41,896 nucleotides of DNA from Stenotrophomonas sp. PS02298 (GTDB lineage Bacteria; Pseudomonadota; Gammaproteobacteria; Xanthomonadales; Xanthomonadaceae): NCBI RefSeq assembly GCF_029959445.1, contig NZ_JASCOR010000020.1:1-41896 (forward strand), written 5' to 3'. The notes below the pieces were generated by a model, which saw only the letters and a list, made by a program, of their open reading frames with translations, ran no database searches and was not told the DNA's origin. Positions 33,247 to 41,811 of this stretch are shown piece after piece; the stretch's first letter is position 1, and each line of letters begins with the position of its first letter. The translations under genes were made by a program, and so were the position numbers.

Positions 33247-34236
33247 ATGTCCGAGAACATCTCTTCCAGCCCGCGCCACGCGCAGGTTCCCGATTCCGCC
33301 GCCGGTCGTCGCTTCGACGCGGTCCTGGCCGAATTGTTCCCCGAATTCTCCCGTTCGCGCCTGACCGAATGGATCAAATCCGGCGCAGTTCTGCTTGATG
33401 GCGAGCCCGTGCGCCCGCGCGACCCGGTCCGCGGCGGGGAGATCGCCACCCTGAATGCGGTGCTGGAGGTCGAAGTCCATGCGCTGCCGGAGGACATCCC
33501 CTTGTCGGTCCTGTACGAGGACGAACACGTGTTCGTGATCGACAAGCCGGCCGGCCTGGTGGTCCACCCCGGCGCCGGCAACCCCAGCGGCACCCTGCTC
33601 AACGCGCTGCTGTTCCGGGACCCGGACATCGCCAAGGTGCCGCGCGCCGGCGTGGTCCACCGCCTCGACAAGGACACCAGCGGCGTCATGGTGGTGGCCC
33701 GTACCGTGCAGGCGCAGACCGCGCTGGTTGAGCAGCTGTCCGCGCGTGAAGTGCATCGCCAGTATCTGGCGGTGGTGGTCGGCGCATTGGTCTCTGGCGG
33801 CACCGCTGATGCCCCGATCGACCGCCATGCGCGCGACCGCCTGAAGATGGGCGTGCGCGAGGACGGCAAGGAAGCGGTGACCCATTACCGCCTGCGCGAA
33901 CGCTTCCGCGCCCATACCGCGCTGGAATGCCGCCTGGAAACCGGCCGTACCCACCAGATCCGCGTGCACATGGCGCACCTGAAGCACGCCATCGTCGGTG
34001 ATCCGCTGTACGGCGGCTCGCTGAAGCTGCCCAAGGGCGCCACCGACGAGCTGGTCGCGGCACTGCGCGGCTTCAAGCGCCAGGCCCTGCACGCCGAGAC
34101 GCTGGAATTCCAGCATCCGATCACCGGCGAGACCATCAGCAACACCGCGCCGGTGCCGGCCGATCTGCTGGCGCTGATGAAGGCGCTGCGTGAGGACTCC
34201 AAGGCTTTCGCCGAGCGCGAGCGAGGCCGCTGGTAA
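33247..34236 (+). CDS. rluD: 23S rRNA pseudouridine synthase RluD
   Basis: A 329-residue enzyme that makes pseudouridines 1911, 1915 and 1917 in helix 69 of 23S rRNA. It has an N-terminal S4 RNA-binding domain ([32 protein letters not shown]), then the catalytic domain with [15 protein letters not shown], the catalytic aspartate in [14 protein letters not shown], and the [15 protein letters not shown] motif. ATG 33247 is chosen because the earlier in-frame ATG at 33202 adds a non-conserved 15-residue tail. It is the first gene of a tight plus-strand operon and shares the base A34236 with the pgeF start (TAATG). Confidence 0.95.
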   Translation: MSENISSSPRHAQVPDSAAGRRFDAVLAELFPEFSRSRLTEWIKSGAVLLDGEPVRPRDPVRGGEIATLNAVLEVEVHALPEDIPLSVLYEDEHVFVIDKPAGLVVHPGAGNPSGTLLNALLFRDPDIAKVPRAGVVHRLDKDTSGVMVVARTVQAQTALVEQLSAREVHRQYLAVVVGALVSGGTADAPIDRHARDRLKMGVREDGKEAVTHYRLRERFRAHTALECRLETGRTHQIRVHMAHLKHAIVGDPLYGGSLKLPKGATDELVAALRGFKRQALHAETLEFQHPITGETISNTAPVPADLLALMKALREDSKAFAERERGRW

Positions 34237-35015
34237 TGGCGGAGGCGAGCCCGCTGTGGCTGGCCGACTGGCCTGCGCCCCCAGGGGTGCGGGCCTTCAC
34301 CACGATGCGCCATGGCGCCGGCGGCTCGCAGCCCCCGTTTGACAGTTTCAACCTGGGTAACCGGACCGCCGCCGATGGCGACGATCCGGCCCAGGTGCAG
34401 CGCAACCGCGATGAACTGCATCAACTGGCGAAGCTGCCGTCGGCGGCGCACTGGTTGCGCCAGGTGCACAGCAGCGTGGCGCTGCGTTTCGACGCACCAC
34501 CACAGGCGCAGGGGCTGGACGCCGAGCCAACCGCCGATGCCTCGGTGACCTCGGTGCCTGGCGTGGTGCTGGCCATCCTCACCGCTGACTGCCTGCCGGT
34601 GGTGTTCGCGGCCCGCGACGGCAGCGAAGTGGCGGCTGCCCATGCCGGCTGGGGTGGGTTGGCGCGCGGCATGCTGGAGAACACGCTGGCCGCGATGCAC
34701 ACGCCTGCCGAGGCGCTGGTAGCGTGGATAGGCCCTGCGGCCGGTCCAGCCCTGTACGAGGTCGGCGTGGACGTGCGCGAGGCCTTCCTGGCGCATTCCA
34801 GCGCCGCTGAGAGCCACTTCGCAGCGACCCGGCCCGGCCACTGGAAGGTGGACCTGCCTGGGCTTGCGCGACAGCGGTTGGTGGCTGCAGGCATGCAGCC
34901 GGCGGCAATCCACGGCGGCGACCTGTGCACCATGGCCGACCCGCAGCGCTGGTTCTCGCACCGTCGCGACCAACGCAGCGGCCGTATCGCCACCCTGGTG
35001 TGGATTGAGCCTTGA
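34236..35015 (+). CDS. pgeF: Multicopper-oxidase-like (laccase-domain) protein PgeF/YfiH
   Basis: A 259-residue member of the YfiH/DUF152/LACC1 family. The zinc-binding histidine and cysteine set is visible: HWLRQVHSS, ILTADCLPVVFA, AAAHAGWGGLARG and the C-terminal HGGDLCTMADPQRWFSHRRD. Family members have been described both as purine nucleoside phosphorylases/adenosine deaminases and as PgeF, which removes mis-incorporated L-serine from peptidoglycan precursors. The ATG overlaps the rluD stop by one base. The gene pair rluD-yfiH is conserved in many proteobacteria. Which activity operates here cannot be told from the sequence. Confidence 0.92.
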   Translation: MAEASPLWLADWPAPPGVRAFTTMRHGAGGSQPPFDSFNLGNRTAADGDDPAQVQRNRDELHQLAKLPSAAHWLRQVHSSVALRFDAPPQAQGLDAEPTADASVTSVPGVVLAILTADCLPVVFAARDGSEVAAAHAGWGGLARGMLENTLAAMHTPAEALVAWIGPAAGPALYEVGVDVREAFLAHSSAAESHFAATRPGHWKVDLPGLARQRLVAAGMQPAAIHGGDLCTMADPQRWFSHRRDQRSGRIATLVWIEP

Positions 35016-35551
35016 CCAGGCCGCTGTTCGCACAGGTGCTGGGTCCGGCGTTTGAACGTTTGGCCCCGCAGGTGCGTGCATTGCACTCGGTCGCCGCGCG
35101 CCAGCGCTGGAGCGGGCAGGGCGAAGTGCTGCGCGGCAGCCATTGGCTGGTAGCGCCCTGCGCCTGGTTGGCGCGGCTGCCGCCAACCTCCAGCGTGCCG
35201 GTGACGGTGGAGTTCGTGGTTGATGCCAGCGGAGAACGCTGGAACCGCCGATTCGGCCCCGCGCGCATGGCTTCGCGCTTGTGGCAGCGCGATGGGCAGC
35301 TGTTCGAGCAGCTTGGCGCGGTGCGCTTCCGTTTCGGATTGCGCGAGGAGGCTGGCCAGATCCTGTGGCGGGCCGAGCGTGTCTGGGCCTTCGGTGTGTT
35401 GCCGTTGCCGACGCGCTGGTTCGCGCAGGTGCATTGCCGCGAGCGTGAGCAGGCTGGGCGCTATGAATTCCTGGTGGATGTGTCGATGCCGCTGATCGGG
35501 CGGCTGATCCGTTACGAAGGCTGGTTGTTACCGGAGGGCGCGCATGGCTGA
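35012..35551 (+). CDS. DUF4166 family protein
   Basis: A 179-residue protein with the DUF4166 pattern: an N-terminal FAQVLGPAFERLAPQVRALHS, then FVVDASGERWNRRFG, and a C-terminal LIRYEGWLLP. The fold appears to be a beta-rich lipid-binding-like domain without catalytic residues. No signal peptide. It starts at a TTG (35012) that overlaps the pgeF stop, and its end overlaps the next gene by 8 bases, so it is translationally coupled at both sides. The function is unknown. In other genomes DUF4166 sits next to DoxX or DCC genes, which matches the neighbour here. Confidence 0.75.
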   Translation: MTRPLFAQVLGPAFERLAPQVRALHSVAARQRWSGQGEVLRGSHWLVAPCAWLARLPPTSSVPVTVEFVVDASGERWNRRFGPARMASRLWQRDGQLFEQLGAVRFRFGLREEAGQILWRAERVWAFGVLPLPTRWFAQVHCREREQAGRYEFLVDVSMPLIGRLIRYEGWLLPEGAHG

Positions 35552-35945
35552 GCCGGCGGTGATCGTGTTTGATGGCGTCTGCGCGTTGTGCAGCCGCTGG
35601 GTGCGCTTCCTGCTGCGGTTCGATCGTGCCGGTCGCTACCGGTTCGCGGCGATGCAGGGCGGGCAGGGGCGTGCTTTATTGGCCGCGCATGGGCTGGACC
35701 CGGACGATCCCTTGTCGTTCCTGTTGGTCACCGAGGGTGTGGCGTATACCGACACCGACGCGATTCTGCGGGTGGTGACCGGATTGGGCGGGGCTTGGCG
35801 GCTGGCTGGGCTTGTGCGGGTCTTGCCGGCTTCTGTGCGGGACCCTGCGTATCGCTGGTTGGCGCGGAATCGGTACCGCTGGTTTGGGCGACATGAGAGC
35901 TGTTTTCTGCCGAGCGCTGAGCAGCGTGGGCGGTTTTTGGATTGA
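35544..35945 (+). CDS. DCC-family thiol-disulfide oxidoreductase-like protein (DUF393)
   Basis: A 133-residue protein with the family's DxxCxxC signature, D10-G-V-C13-A-L-C16, near the N-terminus and the HESCFLP motif near the C-terminus. DUF393/YuxK proteins have a thioredoxin-like fold and are thought to act as thiol-disulfide oxidoreductases, but substrates are unknown. It is the last gene of the rluD-pgeF-DUF4166-DCC operon, overlapping the gene before it by 8 bases. No terminator T-tract follows; the transcript runs into the composite palindromic element at 35991. Confidence 0.88.
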   Translation: MAEPAVIVFDGVCALCSRWVRFLLRFDRAGRYRFAAMQGGQGRALLAAHGLDPDDPLSFLLVTEGVAYTDTDAILRVVTGLGGAWRLAGLVRVLPASVRDPAYRWLARNRYRWFGRHESCFLPSAEQRGRFLD

Positions 35946-35990
35946 GTGGGTTTGATCAGGGGCCGCGCTAGAAGCTTCCCCTCACCCCAA

Positions 35991-36103
35991 CCCCCGCTCC
36001 GCGCCCCGGCCCTTGCGCTGGCGCAAGGTCGTTCAAGGAGCAGCGAACCAGTGGTTCGCAAGCTGCTCCTCTCACCCCGCAGGCGGGAGAGGGGCTAGCA
36101 ATG
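35991..36103 (-). repeat. Composite palindromic element, about 113 bp (copy C)
   Basis: Reverse-oriented and nearly identical copy of 31730-31842, including the GAACCAGTGGTTCG and CTTGCGCTGGCGCAAG dyads. Only scattered differences are seen, at the first palindrome loop (AA against CT). With copy B it brackets the bamD-to-DCC block. Confidence 0.9.
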
Positions 36104-36142
36104 TGTCGGCTGCTAGTGCACTACGAGTGCAAGCGATGCGAG

Positions 36143-36180
36143 CCCCTCTCCCGTTTACGGGAGAGGGGTTGGGGTGAGGG
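36143..36180 (+). repeat. Dispersed palindrome with directional arm
   Basis: CCCCTCTCCCG-TTTA-CGGGAGAGGGG then TTGGGGTGAGGG. With the palindrome in copy C (about 36073-36094) it frames a spacer containing CTAGTGCACTACGAGTGCAA, the reverse complement of the spacer found in the pairs at 40227-40332 and 41812-41896. It sits 25 bases beyond the otsA stop. Confidence 0.9.
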
Positions 36181-36204
36181 CAGGCTCTTGCCTTCGCTCC
36201 AGCC

Positions 36205-37572
36205 CTAATCCCCCTCCAACGCCAACAGATAATCCCGCCGCCAGCGGTGGATGTCATGCGTACGCAGGTGCTCCATCATCGCGCGCCAGCGCTCGATCCG
36301 CTCTGCCCGCGGCATGTTGGCGGCTGTCGCTATCGCATCGGCAACACCATCCAGATCGTGCGGATTGACCAGCAGCGCCTGCTTCAATTCATCCGCCGCG
36401 CCAGCCAATAGTGACAACACCAACATGCCTGGATTCTCTGGGTCCTGCGCAGCGATGTACTCCTTGGCGACCAGGTTCATGCCGTCGCGCAACGGCGTTA
36501 CCAAGCCTACTGCCGCTTGCCGATAGAACCCGGTGAGGGTGCTGTGCGCATAGTTCTGGTTGACGTAGCGCAGCGGTGTCCAATCGGCTTCGGCATGACT
36601 GCCGTTGATATGCCCGGCCAGACGTTCCAGATCGCCACGCAGTTTGCGGTACTCGTTGACGCTGCCACGGGATACCGGCGCGATCTGTAGGTAGGTCATA
36701 TCGCCTTTCTGCTGTGGATAACGCTGCAGGTAACGCTCGAAACCGTGGAAGCGTTCTGGCAGGCCCTTGGAGTAATCCAGCCGGTCCACGCCGATTACCA
36801 GCTTGCGGTGCTGCAGGCTCTGCCGCAGGTCGCGCACCGGCTTGTTGCTGGCCGCGCTGCGGGCCTGCCGCGCGATGTGCTCGGTATCGATGCCGATCGG
36901 GAATGCGGAGGTACGCACGCGGCGACCGTCGGGTGCCTTGATCCAGTCGCTGTCGATCAAGGTGCCGCCGCCGAACAGGCGCACATAGGACTGGAAGCGG
37001 TCCACGTCACGGCGGGTCTGGAAGCCGAGCAGATCGTACGAATACAGCGCCGAGAACAGTGAGCGGTGGTCGGGCAGGGCCTGGATGAGGTCGGCCGAGG
37101 GAACCGGCACGTGCAGGAAGAAGCCAATCCGGCAGGCGATGCCGCGCTCACGCAGCAACGCCGCCAATGGGATCAGGTGGTAGTCGTGGATCCACACCGT
37201 GTCGTCGTCGCGCAGCAGTGGAGCCAGCGTATCGGCGAACAATCGATTGACCTTCCAGTAGCCCTCGCGCTTGCGCCGGTCGTAGTCCACCAGATCCAAG
37301 CGGAAGTGGAGCAGCGGCCACAAGGCGCGGTTGGAAAAGCCGTTGTAGTAGCTGTCCAGATCGCTCTTGGACAGGTCCATCGTCAAATAGCGGATCGGCC
37401 CATCCTGCGCTTCATGCAGGGCACCGCTGTCGACATTGACGCTGCGTCCACTCCAGCCAAACCACAAACCGCCGCGTTCGCTGAGCGCCGCCAACAGGCC
37501 GGTGGCCAGTCCGCCGGCGCGGGTCTCGCCCGGCAGTGCCACCCGATTGGACACCACGACCAATCGGCTCAC
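36205..37572 (-). CDS. otsA: Alpha,alpha-trehalose-6-phosphate synthase (OtsA)
   Basis: A 455-residue GT20 enzyme that joins UDP-glucose and glucose-6-phosphate to trehalose-6-phosphate in the cytosol. Landmarks: VSNRVALPGETRAGGLATGL (N-terminal substrate loop), VWIHDYHLIPLAALLRER, IGFFLHVPVPS, FPIGIDTEHI, IGVDRLDYSKGLPERFHGFERYL, and the donor loop LVTPLRDGMNLVAKEYIAAQ. Length is normal. It begins at a GTG overlapping the GH15 stop in a GTGA junction, so it is translationally coupled and the last gene of the otsB-GH15-otsA operon. Trehalose protects against osmotic and drying stress. Confidence 0.96.
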   Translation of the reverse strand: MSRLVVVSNRVALPGETRAGGLATGLLAALSERGGLWFGWSGRSVNVDSGALHEAQDGPIRYLTMDLSKSDLDSYYNGFSNRALWPLLHFRLDLVDYDRRKREGYWKVNRLFADTLAPLLRDDDTVWIHDYHLIPLAALLRERGIACRIGFFLHVPVPSADLIQALPDHRSLFSALYSYDLLGFQTRRDVDRFQSYVRLFGGGTLIDSDWIKAPDGRRVRTSAFPIGIDTEHIARQARSAASNKPVRDLRQSLQHRKLVIGVDRLDYSKGLPERFHGFERYLQRYPQQKGDMTYLQIAPVSRGSVNEYRKLRGDLERLAGHINGSHAEADWTPLRYVNQNYAHSTLTGFYRQAAVGLVTPLRDGMNLVAKEYIAAQDPENPGMLVLSLLAGAADELKQALLVNPHDLDGVADAIATAANMPRAERIERWRAMMEHLRTHDIHRWRRDYLLALEGD

Positions 37573-39347
37573 GACGCCTCCTGCCAGCTGCGCGACAAGC
37601 GCATCGCGGCGATCACCAATCCCACATGCGAGTAGGTCTGCGGGAAATTGCCCCAGGCCTTGCCGTCGAAGGCGAGGTCCTCGGATAGCAGGCCCAGGTG
37701 ATTGCGCTGCTGCAGCAGGATCTCGAACATCTCGCGCGCTTCATCCATGCGCCCGATCGCGGCTAGTGCATCGATGTACCAGAACGTGCAGATGGTGAAG
37801 CTGGTTTCCGGTGTGCCGAAATCGTCCGGTGCGGTGTAGCGGTACAGCGCATTGCCGTGCTTCAGATCGCGGCCGATGGCCTCGACCGTGGCGATGAAGC
37901 GCGCGTCCTTGGCATCGATGAAGCCGATGTCGGCCAAAAGCAACAAGGACGCATCCAGCCGATGACCACCAAAGGTGTCGGTGAAATGGCCAAGCTGCTC
38001 GCTCCAGCTTTCGTGCATGATCCGTGCGTGGATCTGGTTGGCCCGTTCGCGCCAGTAGACGGCGCGGCCATCGAGTTTCAAGCGGGTTGCGATCTTCGAC
38101 AGCCGGTCACAGGCCGCCCAGCACATCGCGCTGGTATAGGTATGCACTTCGGTGCGGCCACGGAATTCCCACAGTCCCGCATCCGGCACGTCATGCAGGG
38201 CGAAGGCCTGCTCGCCAAGAGGCTCCAAGCGCGCGTAGGTATGCGCATCGCCCGGGTCCTGCAGGCGCTGGTCGAAGAACAACTGGGTGGAGGCCAGCAC
38301 CACGCTGCCGTAGACATCGTGCTGGCGCTGCACCCATGCCAGGTTGCCGCGGCGCACCGGCCCCATGTTGCGGTAGCCGGACAGAGTCGCCACCTCTTCC
38401 TCGTCGAGCTTGGCCTCGAAGCCGATGCCGTACAGCGGCTGCAGGCTGCCGTCGGTGCTGGCCAGGTTGAAGATGTAGCCGAGGAACTGCTCCATGGTGC
38501 GGGTCGCACCGAGCCGGTTGAGCGCGCGCACCACGAAGGCGGCATCGCGCAGCCAGCAATAGCGGTAGTCCCAGTTGCGGCTGCTGCCGGGGGCTTCCGG
38601 GATGGAGGTGGTCATCGCCGCGATGATCGCGCCGCTGTCCTCGTACTGGCACAGTTTCAAGGTGATGGCGCTGCGTATCACCGCGTCCTGCCATTCCAGC
38701 GGCACCGACAGGTAACGCACCCATTCGCGCCAGTAATCGCGGGTGCGCTGCATGGCTTCCTGTACGTAGCCGCTGAGCGAGCGGTTCAGCGATTCGTCCA
38801 CGCCCAGCACCAGGTGCACGCGATGATTGAGCACGAAGGGCAGGGCATCGCGGACGAAGCGCACCGGTACATCGGTAGTCAGCCGCAGCACCAGATCCGG
38901 TAGCAACCAACGGATATGGTTGCTGCCCCAGGTGGTTTCCGGTTGCCGCGCACCCCAGTCGGCCAGCGGTCGTGCGCGCACGGTGATGCGCGGATTGCCG
39001 GACAGCGGCGTGACCTGGCGGATCAGGCTGACCGGCCGGTAGAATCGATCGTTCTGGCGCCAGCGCGGGGCGAAGTCGAGGATTTCCACCGCGCCGCCAT
39101 GCGTATCGCGCAGCACGGTGCGCAGGATCGCGGTATTGGTGAGGTAGGACTGCTCGCTGTCGAGAAAGTCTTCCAGCTCGATGCCGAAGTCACCGCCGGG
39201 GTGCTGGTTGGGATTGAGCAGGGCGCAGAAGGCCGGGTCGCCATCGAAGCTGGGCAGGCAGCTCCAGACCACGCGCGCCTGCTTGTCTATCAGTGCACCG
39301 AAACTGCCATTGCCAACTACGCCAAGATCGAGGGTGGCGTCTTGCAT
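37569..39347 (-). CDS. Glycoside hydrolase family 15 protein (glucoamylase/trehalase-like)
   Basis: A 592-residue cytosolic protein. An N-terminal super-beta-sandwich (LGVVGNGSFGALIDKQARVVWSCLPSFDGDPAF) precedes an (alpha/alpha)6 catalytic domain with SSRNWDYRYCWLRDAAFVVRAL, MGPVRRGNLAWVQ, HTYTSAMCWAACDR and the second catalytic acid in LLSEDLAFDGKAWGNFPQTYSHVGLV. AAGGAG lies before the ATG. Bacterial relatives without a signal peptide include glucoamylases and acid trehalases; the place between otsB and otsA makes trehalose or a linked maltooligosaccharide the likely substrate, which is inference. otsB is 54 bases upstream. Confidence 0.9.
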   Translation of the reverse strand: MQDATLDLGVVGNGSFGALIDKQARVVWSCLPSFDGDPAFCALLNPNQHPGGDFGIELEDFLDSEQSYLTNTAILRTVLRDTHGGAVEILDFAPRWRQNDRFYRPVSLIRQVTPLSGNPRITVRARPLADWGARQPETTWGSNHIRWLLPDLVLRLTTDVPVRFVRDALPFVLNHRVHLVLGVDESLNRSLSGYVQEAMQRTRDYWREWVRYLSVPLEWQDAVIRSAITLKLCQYEDSGAIIAAMTTSIPEAPGSSRNWDYRYCWLRDAAFVVRALNRLGATRTMEQFLGYIFNLASTDGSLQPLYGIGFEAKLDEEEVATLSGYRNMGPVRRGNLAWVQRQHDVYGSVVLASTQLFFDQRLQDPGDAHTYARLEPLGEQAFALHDVPDAGLWEFRGRTEVHTYTSAMCWAACDRLSKIATRLKLDGRAVYWRERANQIHARIMHESWSEQLGHFTDTFGGHRLDASLLLLADIGFIDAKDARFIATVEAIGRDLKHGNALYRYTAPDDFGTPETSFTICTFWYIDALAAIGRMDEAREMFEILLQQRNHLGLLSEDLAFDGKAWGNFPQTYSHVGLVIAAMRLSRSWQEAS

Positions 39348-39401
39348 TGCATTCTCCTTGTTGCGCGAACGCCGCTGGCGCCGCTGTTTCCTCCGGGTGG
39401 G

Positions 39402-40148
39402 TCAGATAATGGCTGCGCGCAGCCAAGCGTGTACGGCGGTGATGTCGGGCAGTGCTGCAACGGCCACGCTTTCGTTGCGCTGGCCGACAAGTACGCCAAT
39501 GCCGCCGAGCTGCTGCGCGGCGTGGAAGCCGTGCTCGTCGGTCAGGTCGTCGCCGATGAAGACCGGGCGCCGGCCTTGGAAAGGCGGGTTTTGCATCAGT
39601 TGCTGCAGGGCGCGGCCCTTGTCGTGGCCGCTGCCGACGAACTCGATGACGTGGTTACCGGGTTGCAGGCGCACGTCATGGAGCTGCGGTAGTTGTGCGT
39701 TGGCGAAAGCGATCACGGCCGCGCCAGCATCCGGCGCATTGCGCCAGTGCAGGGCCAGCGCTTGGCCCTTGTTTTCGATCATGACGCCGGGATGGGCGTG
39801 TGCCAGTTGCATCGCGCGCTGGTGCAGTGTGTGCAACCAAGCTGCGGTGTCTGTCTGGGCGAGCTCTGCATCGAGGGAAGTGAGTAATTGCGCGCCGTGC
39901 AGGCCGGCCATGGGCAGGCGCAGCGGCGCGAACATGGCCTGCAGTTGGCTGACAGGACGGCCACTGAGCAGCGCCAGCGCGCCGCCGAGACGTTGCTGCA
40001 CGCTGGCCAGCAGCGTGAGCAGGGACGGGGCGGGCGCCACCTTGTCCGGGTGGTCGGCAAAGGCGAGCAGGGTGCCGTCTACGTCGAGAAACAGTGCGTC
40101 GTCATCTGCCAGCGCCGGAGGGGGCGGTCGCTGTAGGTCATCAAGCAT
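39402..40148 (-). CDS. otsB: Trehalose-6-phosphate phosphatase (OtsB)
   Basis: A 248-residue HAD-superfamily phosphatase that releases free trehalose from trehalose-6-phosphate. Motif I is LDVDGTL with nucleophile D22 and acid D24; motif II is LLSGRPVSQL; motif III/IV is FVGSGHDKGRALQQLM and FIGDDLTDEHGF. The cap region includes AGLHGAQL and ENKGQALALHWR. It is the first gene of the trehalose operon. Its upstream region (40149-40363) is mostly a pair of palindromic repeats, so the promoter must lie in the 75 bases between the start codon and 40227. Confidence 0.95.
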   Translation of the reverse strand: MLDDLQRPPPPALADDDALFLDVDGTLLAFADHPDKVAPAPSLLTLLASVQQRLGGALALLSGRPVSQLQAMFAPLRLPMAGLHGAQLLTSLDAELAQTDTAAWLHTLHQRAMQLAHAHPGVMIENKGQALALHWRNAPDAGAAVIAFANAQLPQLHDVRLQPGNHVIEFVGSGHDKGRALQQLMQNPPFQGRRPVFIGDDLTDEHGFHAAQQLGGIGVLVGQRNESVAVAALPDITAVHAWLRAAII

Positions 40149-40226
40149 GCGGACACTATGCCGTAGCGGTTGTTACAGGAAGGTCATTTGGGGTGAATGG
40201 GGCTTGCTCTACGTGCTTCAAGAGCG

Positions 40227-40332
40227 CCCTCACCCCAACCCATCTCCCGCTTGCGGGAGAGGGGCTCACATTGTTTGCGCTCGTAGTGCACTAGCCCCTC
40301 TCCCGCCTGCGGGAGAGGGGTTGGGGTGAGGG
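40227..40332. repeat. Inverted pair of dispersed palindromes with conserved spacer
   Basis: Left copy 40227-40264 (CCCTCACCCCAACC arm plus CATCTCCCGC-TT-GCGGGAGAGGGG; one base spoils the palindrome). Right copy 40295-40332 (CCCCTCTCCCGC-CT-GCGGGAGAGGGG plus TTGGGGTGAGGG). They face each other around a 30-base spacer with TGCGCTCGTAGTGCACTAG. The same spacer occurs at 41850-41880 and, reversed, at 36104-36140. It lies between otsB and the OmpA-like gene. Confidence 0.92.
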
Positions 40333-40363
40333 CAAGCTTCTGCTCTTCACCCAATGCAAAGCA

Positions 40364-41695
40364 TCACTTGGTAACCGCAAACTCGATCCGACGGTTCTGC
40401 GCACGCCCTTGCTCGGTGTCGTTGCTGGCACGCGGCTTTTCCTGGCCATAGCCCTTGGCGCTGAGCGTGTCGGCAGCAACACCGAGCTCGGCCAACTTGG
40501 CAACCACCGCATCCGCGCGCTGTTGGCTCAAGGTGACGTTGGCCGCTGCATCACCGGTGTTGTCGGTGTGTCCGCCTACCTCGATCTTCGTGCCTGCAGG
40601 TGCCTGCTTCATCGCATTGGCCGCGCTGGTCAGCGTTTCCAGACTGTCGCGGGTGATGGTGGCCGAACCTGTGTCGAAGTAGATGTTCATCAGGTTCAAG
40701 GCCTTGACCAGATCATCGCCGCTGAAGCCGGCTTTGAGGCCTGACAATGCCGCTGCCGCACGATCCCACAAGCCACTGATCTCGAAGCCGCCGAACAGGC
40801 TGCGCAGCTTGTCACTGACCGTGAAACGATCGGCTTCTGCCATGCCGCTGGTATCAATGCTGAGCTTGTCGCCATCGAAACCGAACTGCAGGCCCTTGGC
40901 TTTCAATTCCGGCAACGCAGCGATCAGCTTGTCCAGCCAACCCGCTGGCAGGGTCGCCTGATCAACGGTGATGTTGCCGGCCAGATTGCCTTCGCCGAAG
41001 TTGGCTTTCAACGCATCCCACAAGCGGGTCTTGTCGGCCTCGCTGGCGAGCTGGCCACTGACCGTGATCTTGCCGTCGGTGTTGTCGAAACCGAAGCGTG
41101 GATTGGCCTGGACCACGGGGGCTGCGGGCTGTGTGCTTGCAACCGATTCGACCGGCGCTGGCGCAACCACTTCTTCTTTCTTGCAGCTGCGGAACAGCAA
41201 GAAGGCTACAAGCAGGAGAATCAGCGGGATCAACCATTTCCAGAAGCCGCCCGATGCCTTGGCGGGTACCGTGCCACCACCGCTGTAGCCAGCGGCAGGC
41301 GTGGTGGTGTCGAACCAGCGGTCGTAATCCGCTGGACGGGAACTGGGGATGCTGCCGCCGGGCGTCAATTGACCAACGATCTTGGGGAGGAGCCATGCGC
41401 CGGCCATGTTGACTGCTGCGGCCGGAATGCCGAGTTTGCTGGCAATGCCGCCGGCAAGGTTCTGGCCGAAGCCGGCGCTGAACTGGTCCGGTTGCAGGAC
41501 GTTGTCGCCTGGCGTGGTACCTATCCACGACGAGAACAGGCCATCGAGACCTGCGTCGGTAAAGCGCTTCTGCAGTCCGGCGAAGCCGCCGTTGGCTGGA
41601 TCGAAAATATCATCGACAAGCTGGCGCACGAGGCGCCCTGCATTGTCGCCGAGATGAAAGCGGCTGGCCGCTTCGCGAATCAACGACTCGAACAT
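40364..41695 (-). CDS. YidB(DUF937)-TM-BON-OmpA fusion envelope protein
   Basis: 443 residues. The N-terminal 115 residues match YidB/DUF937 (FTDAGLDGLFSSWIGTTPGDNVLQPDQF, LASKLGIPAAAVN-like, LLPKIVGQLTPGG). One membrane helix (153-170, WKWLIPLILLLVAFLLFRS) follows a Gly/Ser linker. Then come one or two BON-like repeats (ITVSGQLASEADKTRLWDAL and DKLSIDTSGMAEADRFTVSDKL). The C-terminus (about 330-443) is an OmpA peptidoglycan-binding domain with NIYFDTGSATI, GHTDNTGDAAAN, LSQQRADAV and NRRIEF. It probably spans the inner membrane with OmpA and BON in the periplasm, like mycobacterial OmpATb plus an extra cytosolic domain. GGAGG precedes the ATG. Monocistronic. Confidence 0.85.
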   Translation of the reverse strand: MFESLIREAASRFHLGDNAGRLVRQLVDDIFDPANGGFAGLQKRFTDAGLDGLFSSWIGTTPGDNVLQPDQFSAGFGQNLAGGIASKLGIPAAAVNMAGAWLLPKIVGQLTPGGSIPSSRPADYDRWFDTTTPAAGYSGGGTVPAKASGGFWKWLIPLILLLVAFLLFRSCKKEEVVAPAPVESVASTQPAAPVVQANPRFGFDNTDGKITVSGQLASEADKTRLWDALKANFGEGNLAGNITVDQATLPAGWLDKLIAALPELKAKGLQFGFDGDKLSIDTSGMAEADRFTVSDKLRSLFGGFEISGLWDRAAAALSGLKAGFSGDDLVKALNLMNIYFDTGSATITRDSLETLTSAANAMKQAPAGTKIEVGGHTDNTGDAAANVTLSQQRADAVVAKLAELGVAADTLSAKGYGQEKPRASNDTEQGRAQNRRIEFAVTK

Positions 41696-41811
41696 ATACG
41701 CCTCCGCAAGGGATGAACCGGGCTGGAATGTGCCGGCAGGCGTAAGGAGCGCCCAGCGCTGTTAAAGCTGGATGAATTCGGGGGTTTTGGGGCTCTTTAG
41801 CTAGAAGCTTC

